DNA from: Henckelia pumila | Taxonomy: Eukaryota > Streptophyta > Magnoliopsida > Lamiales > Gesneriaceae | Assembly (NCBI RefSeq): GCF_033568475.1 | Contig: NC_133123.1 | Location: 5,332,001 to 5,396,000, forward strand | Reading direction: 5' to 3' | DNA length: 64,000 bases | Shown: positions 9,980 to 22,655 of the stretch, piece by piece | Position numbering within the stretch: the stretch's first letter is position 1 | How the letters are laid out: every line of letters starts with the position of its first letter | Notes under the pieces: generated by a model | Seen by the model: the letters and a program-made list of their open reading frames with translations, nothing else | What the model was told of the DNA's origin: nothing | Databases searched by the model: none | Translations under genes and position numbers: made by a program

Positions 9980-12900
9980 GTCAGTTTTTCATTTGGTGCA
10001 TCTGAGAATAGAAAACACGTGATCGTTTGTTGCTTTTTGCGCGCTTGAAATTGTTCGATTTGGTGGTTTCGATGAATGATTTTTCCGTGTAAAAAACTCT
10101 TGAATTGTCGTTTCACGGCGTCGCGATCGGATTTTAACTTTTTGACTGGAGAGTATTGTTGGTCGCTGTTGCGGAGTAGTGGTGTTTCTGTTGTAGATTT
10201 TACTTCGAGGTCCAGGAATGTTGGAGTATTATATGTCATTAACTGCCTTCTAATCATCAATTTCAATTATAATTATAAGTTATAAGTAACGAAATGAATG
10301 AGATGGATTCTAATCCGTCTTAAAAATTGAGAAGTCCGCGGATCAAATGAACGGTGCCAAACAAAAATTCAAAGTTCTATTGATTACTTGTATGTAAAAT
10401 TATTTTCCCTTCTCTCCGGTTGGTTTAACTTGAGTTGAAGCGGAGTGAAAGATGTTTAGCATCAACTGATTATTTTGACCATGGAGATAAAAGGCTTATA
10501 ATATGGCTTGATTTCCTTTTGCTATAGTTTGTACGAGTATCTTTTTTTGTTTTGGTACAAAGGAGTTGGGGAATTTACATAAGTCTGTCAACTGTGCCTA
10601 GATAGTAAGGTTCTATCCTCTGCCCTTAGGTAAAATTCTTTGTTGTGACACGACTGTGATAGACTTGCTTATTGTTAAACTGAATTTAAGCTTGGGGATG
10701 TCGATCTGAAGAACGTGGATTGGAATGGTTCTGTCATCGAGTTTTTACAACCAGAAGATGAAAATATAATATTTTCTGCCTGTGTGGAATCTTGATTATT
10801 GGATCCCCATTCACTGATCTACGAAGCGACAGCATTTAACTTTTGAAACTACAGGAAGGTCCCCCAAAATAGCATAGATTCTTGAAGAATCACGGCCCTT
10901 TGGAAAGACAGAAACATTCTTATGACTTCTTGCCAGCTACAGATACATTGTTTCTGGCGATAGCGTTATTTCAAAAAAAATGAAAGCGATGAAAAGGTCA
11001 AACACTTTCCTGAATTTCAAGGTTATCTATCTCTTCAAAATCATCAACACCACCTTATTTTGGATTCAATTAATTCACGATGAATCCATACCCACCAAAA
11101 CCTAAGACCACACATCCAGATATCTTCTCAGGCACGAGTTTTGATATTAGGATTATTTATATGATCAAGGCACTCCCGAACATACATTTTATTGGTATTC
11201 AGGTAATCTAGTGCAAGAATCAAATATTTCTTCCACCTAACTTTGCTTGGCAGGAAAAAGAACAAAAGGTACACCAGGGTCTTGTCTGTCCCCTGTAATG
11301 TATCCATTTCAAGACAATTGTTGATGAACCAACCTTAGATAAGATCTGTCCTCTTCATGTTCATGATTCTTTAGCCGCATCATAATGCAAAAGTAGGTAG
11401 GTCACTAGGATGGATAATGATGTCCTATTCCTATGAAATCCGATAAAAGGGGTTGGATTTTGTTTGGCTGCGTTCCACTAAGTATTCTACATCTCCTGAA
11501 ATAAAATCAAATCCTATTCCTTTGGAAAATATATATCTGCTTATTTGATCTTCCAACAGTATCATTACTTTCGATTAATTTTTTTATCATTAATATTATA
11601 ATATTTCATTTTTCAATATGATATACCTGCGGGCTGCATTACATTTTAAAATTTCAACATATTCAACAAATCAATAGAAATTAAATTACCCAACAAAATT
11701 CTAAATAATATTATATTAAATACTTTTCCCTCTGGAAGATTAAATTATTAAATATATCAAATTGTTCAAATATATTTGCCGTTCACCATTGCGAATTGGA
11801 AACATTTGAAGTCTCCACACAATTTGCTATCCATTTATCGCACACATAATATTTGAAGTACGTCATGACCTGAACTCGTAGAGCCTACATGAATATATTG
11901 ATCCATTTATGTGGCTTTATTTGGACCAAAGATAGTCTGCTTATACGATCAAAAAACAAAAAAAGATAGTCTGCATACATTATTACATGCCACAACCAGG
12001 TTCATTATATCCGCGTAACTTTTCTAAAATGGTAGCCTACACCCTGTTCGTGTAGACGCCTGTGCTTTACATGCTATTTTCCATTTAACCATCTTTCCTA
12101 TGGTTCGTTGACTTTGCCTTTCTTGTTTTGTTTTGTGAAAACAAATGTCTCCTAGTATAGTCATGTTAGCTATTCGAAACTTCAAATGCACATTGCATGT
12201 ATCTACGTCCTCGAAACATGGTCATTCTGGGATATAATTTATTTGTAATAATAACTGAAGTCCACTTTTTATTCGTAGCAACTAGCAAGCTGTCATTGTC
12301 CGTGTATAAATATCAGAATCAAATTTCATCCACAAATCAAAAGCTGAAAGAATTTCCACTGATATTTCCACTTTACTAAATGCGGTATGGAAATGTAAAA
12401 AAAATTAAATTCTAAATATGTATATTTCTCTTCGTCTTTAACTTTTTAATTCTTGTTGAACATCTTAGCACACAAAGACTGCTAGGGGCCCCATGAGTTA
12501 TTGTGAAGTACAGCATTATGTTCTGAGCACTTCTATAAAATACCTGATTATTTTATTTGATGGGAGTCTCGATTTTCCCGTGATTGTTTGATAATCGATA
12601 GCTTCTAGAGAATTTAGATGTTCATTTATTTATTTTGTCTATTTATTATTATTAGTATTATTATTAGTATTATTATTTTTTGCAATCGTAAACCAAATTT
12701 TATATGTGAATTTTTATCTTCACAAAATTTTCTTTTAATTTTCAATTCTTCGTTGTACTGATGTGTCTTTTTAAAGTATGAGATGAGATACACAAACATC
12801 ATATTAAAACATGAAACACCAAATTTAGCATACAATTGAGACGTATAACCTTGTAATTCACGTGAATCCGGTGTGCACTTGCTTGAATTCCTTTATGAAC

Positions 12901-13689
12901 CTTAATTTCTTGAACGTTCATTAATTCCAAAATCAGCCAGTTTCTTAAACGACATTTCACGTACAATTGATCTCATATCTATTAAACTGGAAGAAGATAA
13001 AAAAAACAAAACTTAAGTTAACAGTAACATGTGAACATTCTTGCACTGACAATGTATTTCGAAATCGTTTATTACTACCTTTACACCCATTTTTGTTGCT
13101 TCCTTTGGTTGACTTCCGAACTTGACTATTTTTTCAAGTGTGATAAATGATATTTTTTTTAAAAAAGAAAAGCGTGATAATGAATTGGGTTAGTGTATTT
13201 ATATAAAAAAAATGTTTTAGTGTCTGAAAAATTACATTTTTTTGAAGTTGAAAAAGAGTAAACAGTGAATTTTCATCCCGATAGGTAAGCGATTCGATGC
13301 AAGCTCTGTAATTCATATAAATTTATACTCTTGTTGGACCCACTGGCTAAAAGGCCCGTCTCTGTGCGAGGGTTCTCCATGGATAATAATACTACGTGAT
13401 TAAATTAATTAATTATAGCTGGAGCACCGTTATCGTAGAGATACATATATTGACGAGTCAATTGCCTAGCTCACGCCAACGCAGAAAGTTGGCTCTTTTC
13501 TCTCTGTTGTAATTTGTAAACGATAGCCCCAGGTTTTCAGCCATTTAACTGTCAGCGAGAAATATTTAGGACGTCAAAATACAAAAAAATTTTGGTTCCA
13601 TCTGCATGGCGGTGAGGCTCTACATATCTTGTAAAGCTTACACGAGGATACGGCTTCACTTTCTCTTTATTTCTCTGCCACCCGGAGAA
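9980..13689. other. long non-coding stretch upstream of TPS1
   Basis: About 3.7 kb without a supportable coding gene. It may be a leader intron of TPS1 if the exon ending at 9979 belongs to that gene; otherwise it is intergenic. It holds one weak kinase-like fragment (11046-11260, minus) and AT-rich patches near 11560-11770, 12640-12680 and 13130-13220. Confidence 0.45.
11046..11260 (-). pseudogene. possible degenerate protein-kinase fragment (NEK-like)
   Basis: Read on the minus strand, one frame gives ILALDYLNTNKMYVREC followed by NPNIKTRA and a stop. This resembles the plant NEK kinase stretch around the catalytic loop (ALDYLH.N..LHRDLKCSNIF), but the catalytic HRD has become VRE. No flanking kinase exons could be read confidently. 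Chance similarity is a real alternative. Confidence 0.3.
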
Positions 13690-14509
13690 TCTTTCAACCA
13701 CCATCCCTTTACTCTTTTCTCTATGTATATGTATCAATTCTTCCTTGTCAATACGAGCTGTTGAAAGCTTACCATACTTCTCAGGAGCTTTCTTCGGAGG
13801 ATTTCGGGATCGAATTGAGTAAGCCCCGTGGCTTGTTCTTGGCTGCAGTCGGTGCTTTTGCAGTTTGGTAAACTCATCGTTTTTTTATTGCATCCGGTGC
13901 TAGTGTATTAGTCAATTGTAGTTTTTTAGGCTTGGGCACGATTTTTTCCCCTTTCCCCCTCTTTTGTTATTGTTGAAAATGTGTATGTGGCTGTCAGTGT
14001 CTCCGACTGCATCGTCTTTCTTACACTTAACACATCGTGTTTACATTTATCTGACAACTAGAATCGCTTTGTTTACTGGTTGCATTTAAAATTCGTGATG
14101 AACTTCGGATATTACACTAATTTTGACCGCTTAGGTAAATATGAAACAAGTTATTGATGCTGGAGACTCCTCTCTGTCCTCATTTTCCCCCACACAATTC
14201 TGTGGATCCCTTTTTCTTTACTATCTCTTTCTATGTCTTTCTGTCCTCTAGTTTTAGTTTTGATTGGTGAATATGCAATTTTCCCTTTGTATCAACGTTC
14301 AACTGGTAGAAAAAATTCCTCAACTGATATAAATATATAATCTACGGTTTGTACAGAAAAATTGTGCGATTGAGAATTGTCAAGAGTATCATAGTATTGG
14401 AGAATTTATCTGGAACGATTACTTCTCAATCTGTTCTAATCAAAATGCAGGGCAGTTGCTTTCTTTCAGACTTGAACTGTAACAAAGCCCATTTTGGAGA
14501 ACTGCCGAT
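13690..14509 (+). promoter_or_regulatory. putative TPS1 5' UTR with one intron
   Basis: A CT-rich leader (about 13690-13867) ends CAGTTTG before GTAAAC at 13868. The acceptor is AAAATGCAG (14442-14450), and a 59-base leader exon then runs to the start at 14510 with no ATG in it. The first leader exon would hold a 13-residue upstream open frame, MYMYQFFLVNTSC, at 13723-13764. A 5' UTR intron is known for Arabidopsis TPS1. The transcription start was not located. Confidence 0.5.
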
Positions 14510-17500
14510 ATGCCTGGGAACAAGTATAACGACAACTTTCAAGTTCACAACACTAGAGTTGGGAGGCTCTTGAGACAGAGAGAACTGAGAAGAAACAGCA
14601 GAGTTCCATCTGTAACTGATGGCAATGGAGGTATCGAGATCTCTGATCCTGATATCTCAGGATCTTCCTTTGTTGAACAATATCTGCAAGGAGCTGCTCG
14701 AGCAGTCAATGAAGGGGAGGAAAGGCCTGACGTGAGGTCTATCAAACAGAGATTGTTAGTCGTTGCTAATAGACTTCCTGTATCAGCAGTGAGGAGAGGT
14801 GAAGATTCCTGGTCATTGGAGATAAGTGCTGGGGGTCTAGTAAGCGCTCTTCTAGGTGAGTATTTAGCGTGCTTCTTTTCTTATTCCTGCCACTTCTTAT
14901 TTCACAGTATGTTCGTCAGTAAGTAGCTTGTATTCGATTTGATTTATTCAATCACTTGATGTAGGTGTAAAGGAATTTGAGGCTCGATGGATTGGTTGGG
15001 CTGGTGTTAATGTGCCAGATGAGGTTGGGCAGAAGGCTCTTACTAAAGCCCTAGCTGAGAAGGTGAAATACTTGCGTGATTTTGGTCTAATTGGCAAAAC
15101 TTTCCGACTTACTAAATGTTTTAACTTTTTGGTTCTGAGCCATCACTTAAATGTCTAACAGTATGCATGCAGGATCTTACTGTTAACTTTTCTCTTCTAA
15201 TTACTGCAGAAGTGTATCCCTGTTTTCCTGGACGAAGAGATTGTTCACCAGTATTACAATGGCTATTGCAACAACATATTATGGCCTCTGTTTCACTATC
15301 TTGGACTTCCACAAGAAGACCGCCTTGCAACAACCAGGAGTTTTCAGTCGCAGTTTGCTGCATACAAGAAGGCAAATCAAATGTTCGCTGATGTCGTTAA
15401 CCAACACTATGAAGAGGGAGATGTTGTTTGGTGCCATGATTACCATCTCATGTTCCTCCCCAAATGCTTGAAAGAATATAATAGCAGAATGAAAGTTGGG
15501 TGGTTTCTACATACCCCTTTTCCATCTTCTGAAATCCACCGGACTCTGCCATCTCGATCAGAGCTACTTCATGCTGTGCTAGCTGCTGATTTGGTTGGGT
15601 AATATGTTTATTTCTCCTACTAAATCCAATTACTTGTTTGTATCTGCAAATTCCTAGTTGTAAAATACTGCATTATTTTAATGACGTGATAATCAGTTTC
15701 AAGTGAGTACCAGTTATAGTGAAACATTCCATTATATCTGTTATTTTTTATTTCTTTGATTTCTATTCTTGTGGATGTGTATGGTGGCAAGTTTGATGGC
15801 TCCTGTTGTTTTCTTGATACCTGGGCAGTTTCCTCCAGATTTACCTATGTTTGTTATCTCTTTCAGACTTCTGTATAAGCACATTTATTTTACCTCTTTC
15901 CACGAGTTCAAAGATAAACTTTCTTATAAAGTAAGATATGGCTTCCATGTATTTGTTCCCGGATTTCTTTGTTTGCCTTTTGTGATTTTACTTATGGGGT
16001 TGTATTATTGGAATTCTTTGCAGAATTTACTAACTTAGGTTTTGGGCGGTTTTGTTTCCAGTTTCCACACATATGATTATGCCAGACATTTCGTTAGTGC
16101 TTGTACTCGTATTCTTGGACTTGAAGGTACTCCTGAAGGTGTAGAGGATGATCAAGGAAGAGTAACTCGTGTGGCTGCGGTATCTCCACATGATTTTATC
16201 TGGAATGATCCATATGTGTTCAACATGCCTTTTTATTTCCCCATACAATTCTCTTTCTTGGGTCATTTGTTTTTCATTTGATGCAGTTCCCCATAGGCAT
16301 TGATTCAGAAAGGTTCATCCGTGCTCTTGAAGTTCCTCAAGTCCAGGAACACATCAAAGAATTGAAAGAAAGATTTTCTGGAAGAAAGGTTTGTTCCTTA
16401 TCTGCTTTACGCCATACTGAACATGCTAGGTGTTTGGAAGTGTCAATCTCCCCTACCCCGAGTTGCATATGAGATTTGGTCTGATTGTACCATGATCACT
16501 TCCCATTCTACATAAGTGAATTTTAGAATAGGTGATCAGCTAACTACTCTGCCACAAAATTTGCACAGAATTTATGCCAGCTCTTTGTATTTGTTTAATT
16601 TTTTGCAAAAGTTTTTTGGTTTAATTTTGCTGATTTATTTTAAACCATTCATAATCTTACAGGTAATGCTTGGTGTGGATCGCCTTGACATGATCAAAGG
16701 AATCCCTCAAAAGATTCTAGCATTTGAAAAGTTTCTGGAAGAGAATCCACATTGGCGGGACAAGGTGGTTTTGCTGCAAATTGCAGTGCCAACAAGAACT
16801 GATGTTCCCGAATGTATGGCCTAACGTGGTTTCATCTATTTCCTTTCAAAATTTAATTTCATTTTAGCCTATGCAAAGCTCACATGGATTTTCTCCCCGC
16901 ATGACGACACATCATTTTGTTCCCCTCTTTTGTCCTATCTAGATCAAAAACTTACAAGCCAGGTTCACGAAATTGTTGGGCGGATCAATGGCAGATTTGG
17001 AACTTTGACTGCTGTTCCAATTCATCATCTGGTTAGCTTTTTTCCACAATTCACTCTACAACTATAGTGTTTACACTTCCCACACATGCATTCATAAGCA
17101 CATAGATATAATTAACCACAATGGATTTCTCCTTACTGCTGAATTTTCACATTTTGCCATGTTTTTACTCATTTTCTCTCTGTTTGTACTCTTCACAGTG
17201 CGACCAGCATCTGATAACCATGATGAATTGTTATTCAAGATTTTGCATTTCATCTTGTGGCTACAAATTTCCTCATCTATCAGCATTTAATTTTTCTGAT
17301 AGTCCATTTCTGAATAACATGATTCTAGAATCTATTGAAACTTTTAGATGGAAAAAATATATCTGAACTTGAATATGGCATACCTGTTAATGGCACGCTA
17401 GTAATCTTTTTCTCAGGTTCTTTTTCTCATGGAACGCTAGTAATCTGTCCAGACACTTGCATACATGACGCTGTTAATGGATTGTGTATGTTCTAAATGT

Positions 17501-20500
17501 TCTTATAATTTTTAAAATATTTGAAGCAATATCTTTTTTCCCTTATGCAGGACCGTTCTCTTGACTTCCATGCTTTATGCGCACTATATGCTGTCACTGG
17601 TAATAATCACCGTGACTTGAGTTTCAATTCCTAGTTTCTCTTTTTATATTAATATTTCATGGATCAAATGTCATGCCACCACATGTTCTCGACCACCTTG
17701 ATATTAAACCATGCAATGGATAGCATTAATTTGCAACCACCTTGATGTTAAACCGTGCAACTAATACACAGTTAATTTTGAAATGTCACATGTATTTCTT
17801 TTAACCATTTTGAAAGTGGTAGTCTGCAAATTTGACACCACAGTACATTTAAAATACTCTTATCTTCTTTAAAACTTCATGTATGTGAAAAAACAGTTGG
17901 ATCTTCAATACAGTAATACTTCTGATACAGTATTTCTGAATAAGATCAAACTGTAAGCAAGAGGAGCTTAAATGAGATGGAATCATTGAATGCGACCTCA
18001 GATTTATACCACACAGCACAATCCTCCTACCCCTTTGAGAAGAAATGTTGTCAAACTGCTGAAAATTTGGGGGTTAATTGTTACTGATTTTCTGATTTTG
18101 AAAATGATTTGACACTATCTTCTGATAATTTCGGTGCTTGACAGATGTGGCACTTGTCACTTCTTTGCGAGATGGAATGAATCTTGTTAGTTATGAGTTT
18201 GTGGCTTGTCAAGATTCCAAAAAAGGGGTTCTCATCCTCAGTGAAGTAATTCTCAAACTCTACACTTCTATTTTTGCAGTGGAACTACCTTTCTTAGTTC
18301 ATTTATTATTGGAAATTTGTTATTGGACCATGAATTTTTATCCTTTCTACGTTTTTTTTTTACGTCGTTTGATTATTCTTTGCTTTTTTTAGTATGACAA
18401 ATCCTTTTGGGTATCATTGTAGTTTGCTGGAGCAGCACAATCCCTTGGTGCTGGTGCAATTCTTGTAAATCCATGGAACATTACAGAAGTTGCATCGGCT
18501 ATAGGCCTCGCTCTGGATATGAAGGCCGATCAAAGAGAGAAACGCCACCGGCATAACTTTGATCATGTGACAACTCATACTGCTCAACAATGGGCTGAAT
18601 TCTTTGTGAGGTGTGTAAGTTGTTAGCTAGTTGTTTTGAATAGACATCTGCTGAAGTGATAGTGTGCTGAATATAGTAACTCGAAGAACTGCCGGGCTTT
18701 CTGTCTTTCAACAACATCCTCTGTCCGACATAATACTATAATTTCTAGGATTGTATATCTCATTTTCAGTGACCATAGATCCACGCCTTTCTCATCGAAA
18801 TAGTTCGAAGATTTTCAAGTGGAACTCTAGTTAAAGTGAAAACTTTTCTATTCTTCTTCCAGTCGTACAGACATCTCTCTTTATCCTGAAAATGCCCAAC
18901 CATTAGCAGGTCACTGGATGTTGCTTGATATTGATCAACATGTGAGCTTCTCTTCATTTACATCAGAACCCTGCTGATTTTTTCACAATTTAAACTGGGT
19001 AAGATCGATGAAAGAAAACGAGTTATCATCATTCATTTTGTCACCATATACGCTCGTGTTAGTCTCAAAATGATTTATCTAAGAGTTCGATACCCAGGCT
19101 ATTTGGTCATCATATATGCCCTGTTGTCTCAAGATGATTTATTCAAGAGGTACCCAGGCTTAAATTTTGGTACATTCCAAATATGTTGTCAAATCTTTTT
19201 CTTTTGCAAGAGTGTTTTTTTCCTTTCAGTTTTTTTTTCCTCATCTTTATTTTAATTCTTCTATTGTAACGACCCACGTCCTTCCACCGCATCCCTCCCC
19301 AGCCTATATAGCATGGACTCGGACCGCATGGTTCGATTCCTGGGGAGGACAAAAACCCACTGCCAGGAGTGGGGAGGTCATGAGTGCGATGCCCGTCGAA
19401 CCATGCGGTCTGAGCCCATGCTATAGGCTGGGGAGGGATGCGGTGGAAGGACGTGGGTCGTTACATCTATGTACGATGATACAATTGTGAAGTGGGCACA
19501 AATTTACATAATGAATGAAAGTAACTCTATTTATGTTCCCTTGAACGAGGACATGAAAATATCGGGTGACGTGCAACCTCAATGACACCGTAGCATAGCC
19601 CTCTCATCAGGGGATAGAAGACGTATTAGATCCAACTCTGTGGCCAAGTTACGTCACTATTTCAAATTATTCACGTCACTCGGAATTGTCTGTTTGGGTT
19701 AAAGGACCTTGTACTGCAAAAGGCAAATCTGAGAAATTGCTGGATATGAAACAGCAATTTTATATGTTGCCGCTGTATTTGATGGGTTGCGATATCCAGT
19801 TGCAGCTCCTTTCGTTTCATACCGTAGTGTGAAAACCAATGTTCTTGTTTGAATTTAACCATGTTGATTTGTTGACTACTTAACTGATAAAATCTATATA
19901 AGGTCTTGTTGAACTAGAATTGGGTTGCAATGTTGCCCATGAACAATAGCCGAGAGCAACCTTTTTTGGGAATTATTTTACTAAATGACCTTTGTTTGAC
20001 CATGAATTTGAAATCTAATTTCTCAATTTTTACAGTCTTTGTATTTCTTGTATGTTTGAAGGTCATTTTGCAAATTTTTTTTGAAGAAAGGACATAAATC
20101 AAAAAAATTGTTTCAAGCTTTTAGGATAGTTATGTGTACTGGAACATGAGCGAACCAACCGAGATAATGTTAGTTCTTGATCTGAGTTCTTAAAAGAAAC
20201 TTGTTGCTGTAAGGTCTTTTTTGATGCTGTCGTAGAAGTAACAGTCCAACACATGTCTAAAAGTTGAAATCTGATAGTTCCCGATCACCCAAAGCCTAAC
20301 CATTATGTTATTGATGCTTGCAGTGAACTGAATGATACCGTTATTGAAGCTCAGCAGAGAATAAGAAGAGTTCCACCTCAACTTGTTGTCAGTGATGCTA
20401 TCCAGCGTTACCTGCAATCTAAAAATCGTCTACTTATACTGGTATGCTCCATTTATTTATTGACTTTTGATTTTCACATTATTCTTTAGTTGTATCCTAA

Positions 20501-22655
20501 TTTTCAACATCACAAAATACCAATGGCACATGGTTTTTGTCTAGGAAAGGGGGTAAAAATTTATTACTTTGGTGCTTGTTAATTATTTCTATTATCCATA
20601 GGGCTTCAACGCTGCACTAACTGAACCAATCGACATTCCTGGAAGGAGGGGGGATCAGATCAAAGAAATGGACCTTAAGTTGCATCCTGAGTTGAAAGCA
20701 CCTCTGACAAGACTTTGCAGTGATCCAAATACAACAATAGTGGTCCTCAGTGGAAGTGACAGAAGTGTCCTCGACGATGTAAATATATATATATATCTTG
20801 CCTTGGTTGTTATTCTATATACCTTCTGAAATAAATCTTTTGCAGAACTTTGGGGAGTTTAACATGTGGCTGGCAGCTGAGAATGGGATGTTTCTACGAT
20901 CAACAAAAGGAAAATGGATGACAACAATGCCTGAACACTTAAATATGGATTGGGTGGACAGTGTTACGGTAATTGGAACTTTACTAATATCATCATTATA
21001 TTCTCCGTTCAACCTTCAACTTGTTGCATGATTTGGTGCTTCTGACGACCATTGCAGCATGTTTTTGAGTATTTTACTGAAAGAACACCGAGATCCCACT
21101 TTGAACGCCGTGAAACCTCACTTGTATGGAATTACAAGTATTCAGGTAATAAGCTTAGTGATGATGCATGCTAAGAAGTTGATATTCTCATGCCTTTCCT
21201 TTCCTAACTGCTAACTCCAATTTACTCACTCCACTGCAATTTTAGATGTTGAATTTGGAAGACTGCAAGCTAGAGACATGCTCCAGCACCTCTGGACTGG
21301 CCCTATTTCTAACTCATCTGTTGATGTTGTCCAAGGAAGCCGCTCTGTTGAGGTGCGAGCAGTAGGTGTTACTAAGGTAGCCATATTGCTCGATTCTTTT
21401 AAAGGTTCCGGTTACAAGATTAGAAGATGTGCTTCTTTGCGTTCTAGTTTTGCACATTAATATTCGGTCCTTACCTCCCTTCTATGGACAGGGAGCTGCT
21501 ATTGACAGAATACTGGGGGAGATTGTTCATAGTAAAGCCATCTGTACACCCATCGATTATGTCTTGTGCATTGGGCACTTCTTAGGAAAGGTACATATAT
21601 TTTTATTTTTTTAAATTGAAAACTTGAAAAGAATCCTCTCAAAACTCAAAAATTTAATCTCTGTAACTTTTTTTCATATTTGATCCATCATTGTCACGGT
21701 GAGTCAATTTCCATGAAACTTAGGAATCTATCGGTAAACTGTACTTAGGATGTATTTTCCTGGGATCTTTAGTAGACATGTTGCCTACTAATAGCACCAA
21801 TTTTAACCCGTCGGAAAGCAATTGACATTGTAAAATCAAAACATCTGGTAATGGGTAGTAATTAGCATAAAAATCTCACAGGCGGATTTACAAATGTAGA
21901 GCTCATCTGTCCCACTAATTCTCCATCTATCTGCTTACAAATGGAAATATTGGGGCAGACTTGAATATCGATGATCGGCGAGTCTTAGGGTAATGAAGCA
22001 ATGGCCAACCCAATCTAACTGAGAGATGTTGATTCAGTGCATCTGGAAGGTTCATTTTGGGGTGGCTGCCAATCCTAGGGTCTAACTCTAGCTGGGAACA
22101 TAACCTACATTTTAAAAAGGATTACTCATGATGCCGTACCTCAACGGACAAATAAATGTGGATATTTATCTATGGCAACTGCGTAACTTATTGCGAAGAG
22201 AATGACAATTGCTAAGCACTTGCAATGTCTATTCAAATTCCCTCTGACCTTGTTTTTCTTTGCTTCAGGATGAGGATGTTTACACATTTTTCGAACCAGA
22301 GCTTCCCCCTGATGTCATGAGTCTACCAAGAACTAAACTAACAGATACAATGAAGCCCGCCGTAGAGAAAAGGCCAAGTCCAAAGCTTACCGCTGGTAGA
22401 AGCAGCTCCAAGTCTCCGAGCAACACTCAGCTGAATGGTTCCAGTTCAGAAAAGAAATTAAATGGGAGCAGTCGGCGGGCATCACCAGAAAATACTTCTT
22501 GGAACGTGCTCGATCTCAAGAAGGAAAACTACTTCTCTTGTGCTGTTGGTCGACATCGTACAAATGCTCGGTATCTACTCAGCAACCCAGACGATGTGGT
22601 TGCATTCCTGAAAGCAATGGCGGAGCCTTCCTTGAACTTTTCCTCCTTCCATTGA
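14510..22655 (+). CDS. TPS1: class I trehalose-6-phosphate synthase, UDP-forming (TPS1)
   Basis: Makes trehalose 6-phosphate from UDP-glucose and glucose 6-phosphate, a sugar-status signal. Seventeen exons, all joining in frame: 14510-14855, 14965-15062, 15210-15598, 16062-16179, 16287-16388, 16663-16813, 16943-17031, 17551-17599, 18145-18245, 18423-18610, 20324-20441, 20602-20778, 20846-20968, 21058-21145, 21246-21376, 21492-21590, 22269-22655. The 917 residues compare with about 942 in Arabidopsis. The N terminus (MPGNKYN, then [10 protein letters not shown]) is the class I autoinhibitory/nuclear-targeting extension. The GT20 synthase domain shows [38 protein letters not shown] and [10 protein letters not shown], all intact. 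In the C-terminal phosphatase-like domain the first motif reads LGFNATLTEP, without the DXDGT aspartates, as expected for class I proteins. The Ser-rich linker near the end (exon 17) is shorter than in Arabidopsis. Intron 10 (18611-20323) carries a foldback insertion. Confidence 0.97.
19035..19160. repeat. tandem duplication in TPS1 intron 10
   Basis: Two units of about 60-66 bp (19035-19100 and 19101-19160) share GTCACCATATA/GTCATCATATA, GTCTCAAAATGATTTAT-like sequence and the ending TACCCAGGCT. It lies within the intron, just upstream of the foldback insertion. Confidence 0.65.
19265..19465. mobile_element. 201-bp foldback element with TG...CA ends in TPS1 intron 10
   Basis: Both ends start TGTAACGACCCACGTCCTTC when read inward, and the arms match for about 72 bp (19265-19337 against 19394-19465) with only a few differences. 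The spacer is about 55 bp. The flanks are TCTAT on both sides (19260-19264 and 19466-19470), a perfect 5-bp duplication. The sequence is GC-rich, unlike the surrounding intron. TG...CA ends with a 5-bp duplication are typical of LTR-type integration, while the long arms are typical of a MITE, so the family is unclear. GGTTCGATTCC-like motifs near the arm tips recall a tRNA T-arm or SINE B box. Confidence 0.8.

Noticed and set aside
19167-19490. Open frames running across the foldback in TPS1 intron 10
   Set aside because: They arise from the GC-rich palindrome and lie within an intron bounded by in-frame exons.
22269-22655. Calling the TPS1 C-terminal domain an active trehalose-6-phosphate phosphatase
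   Set aside because: The first phosphatase motif reads LGFNATLTEP and lacks the catalytic aspartates, as in class I TPS proteins.
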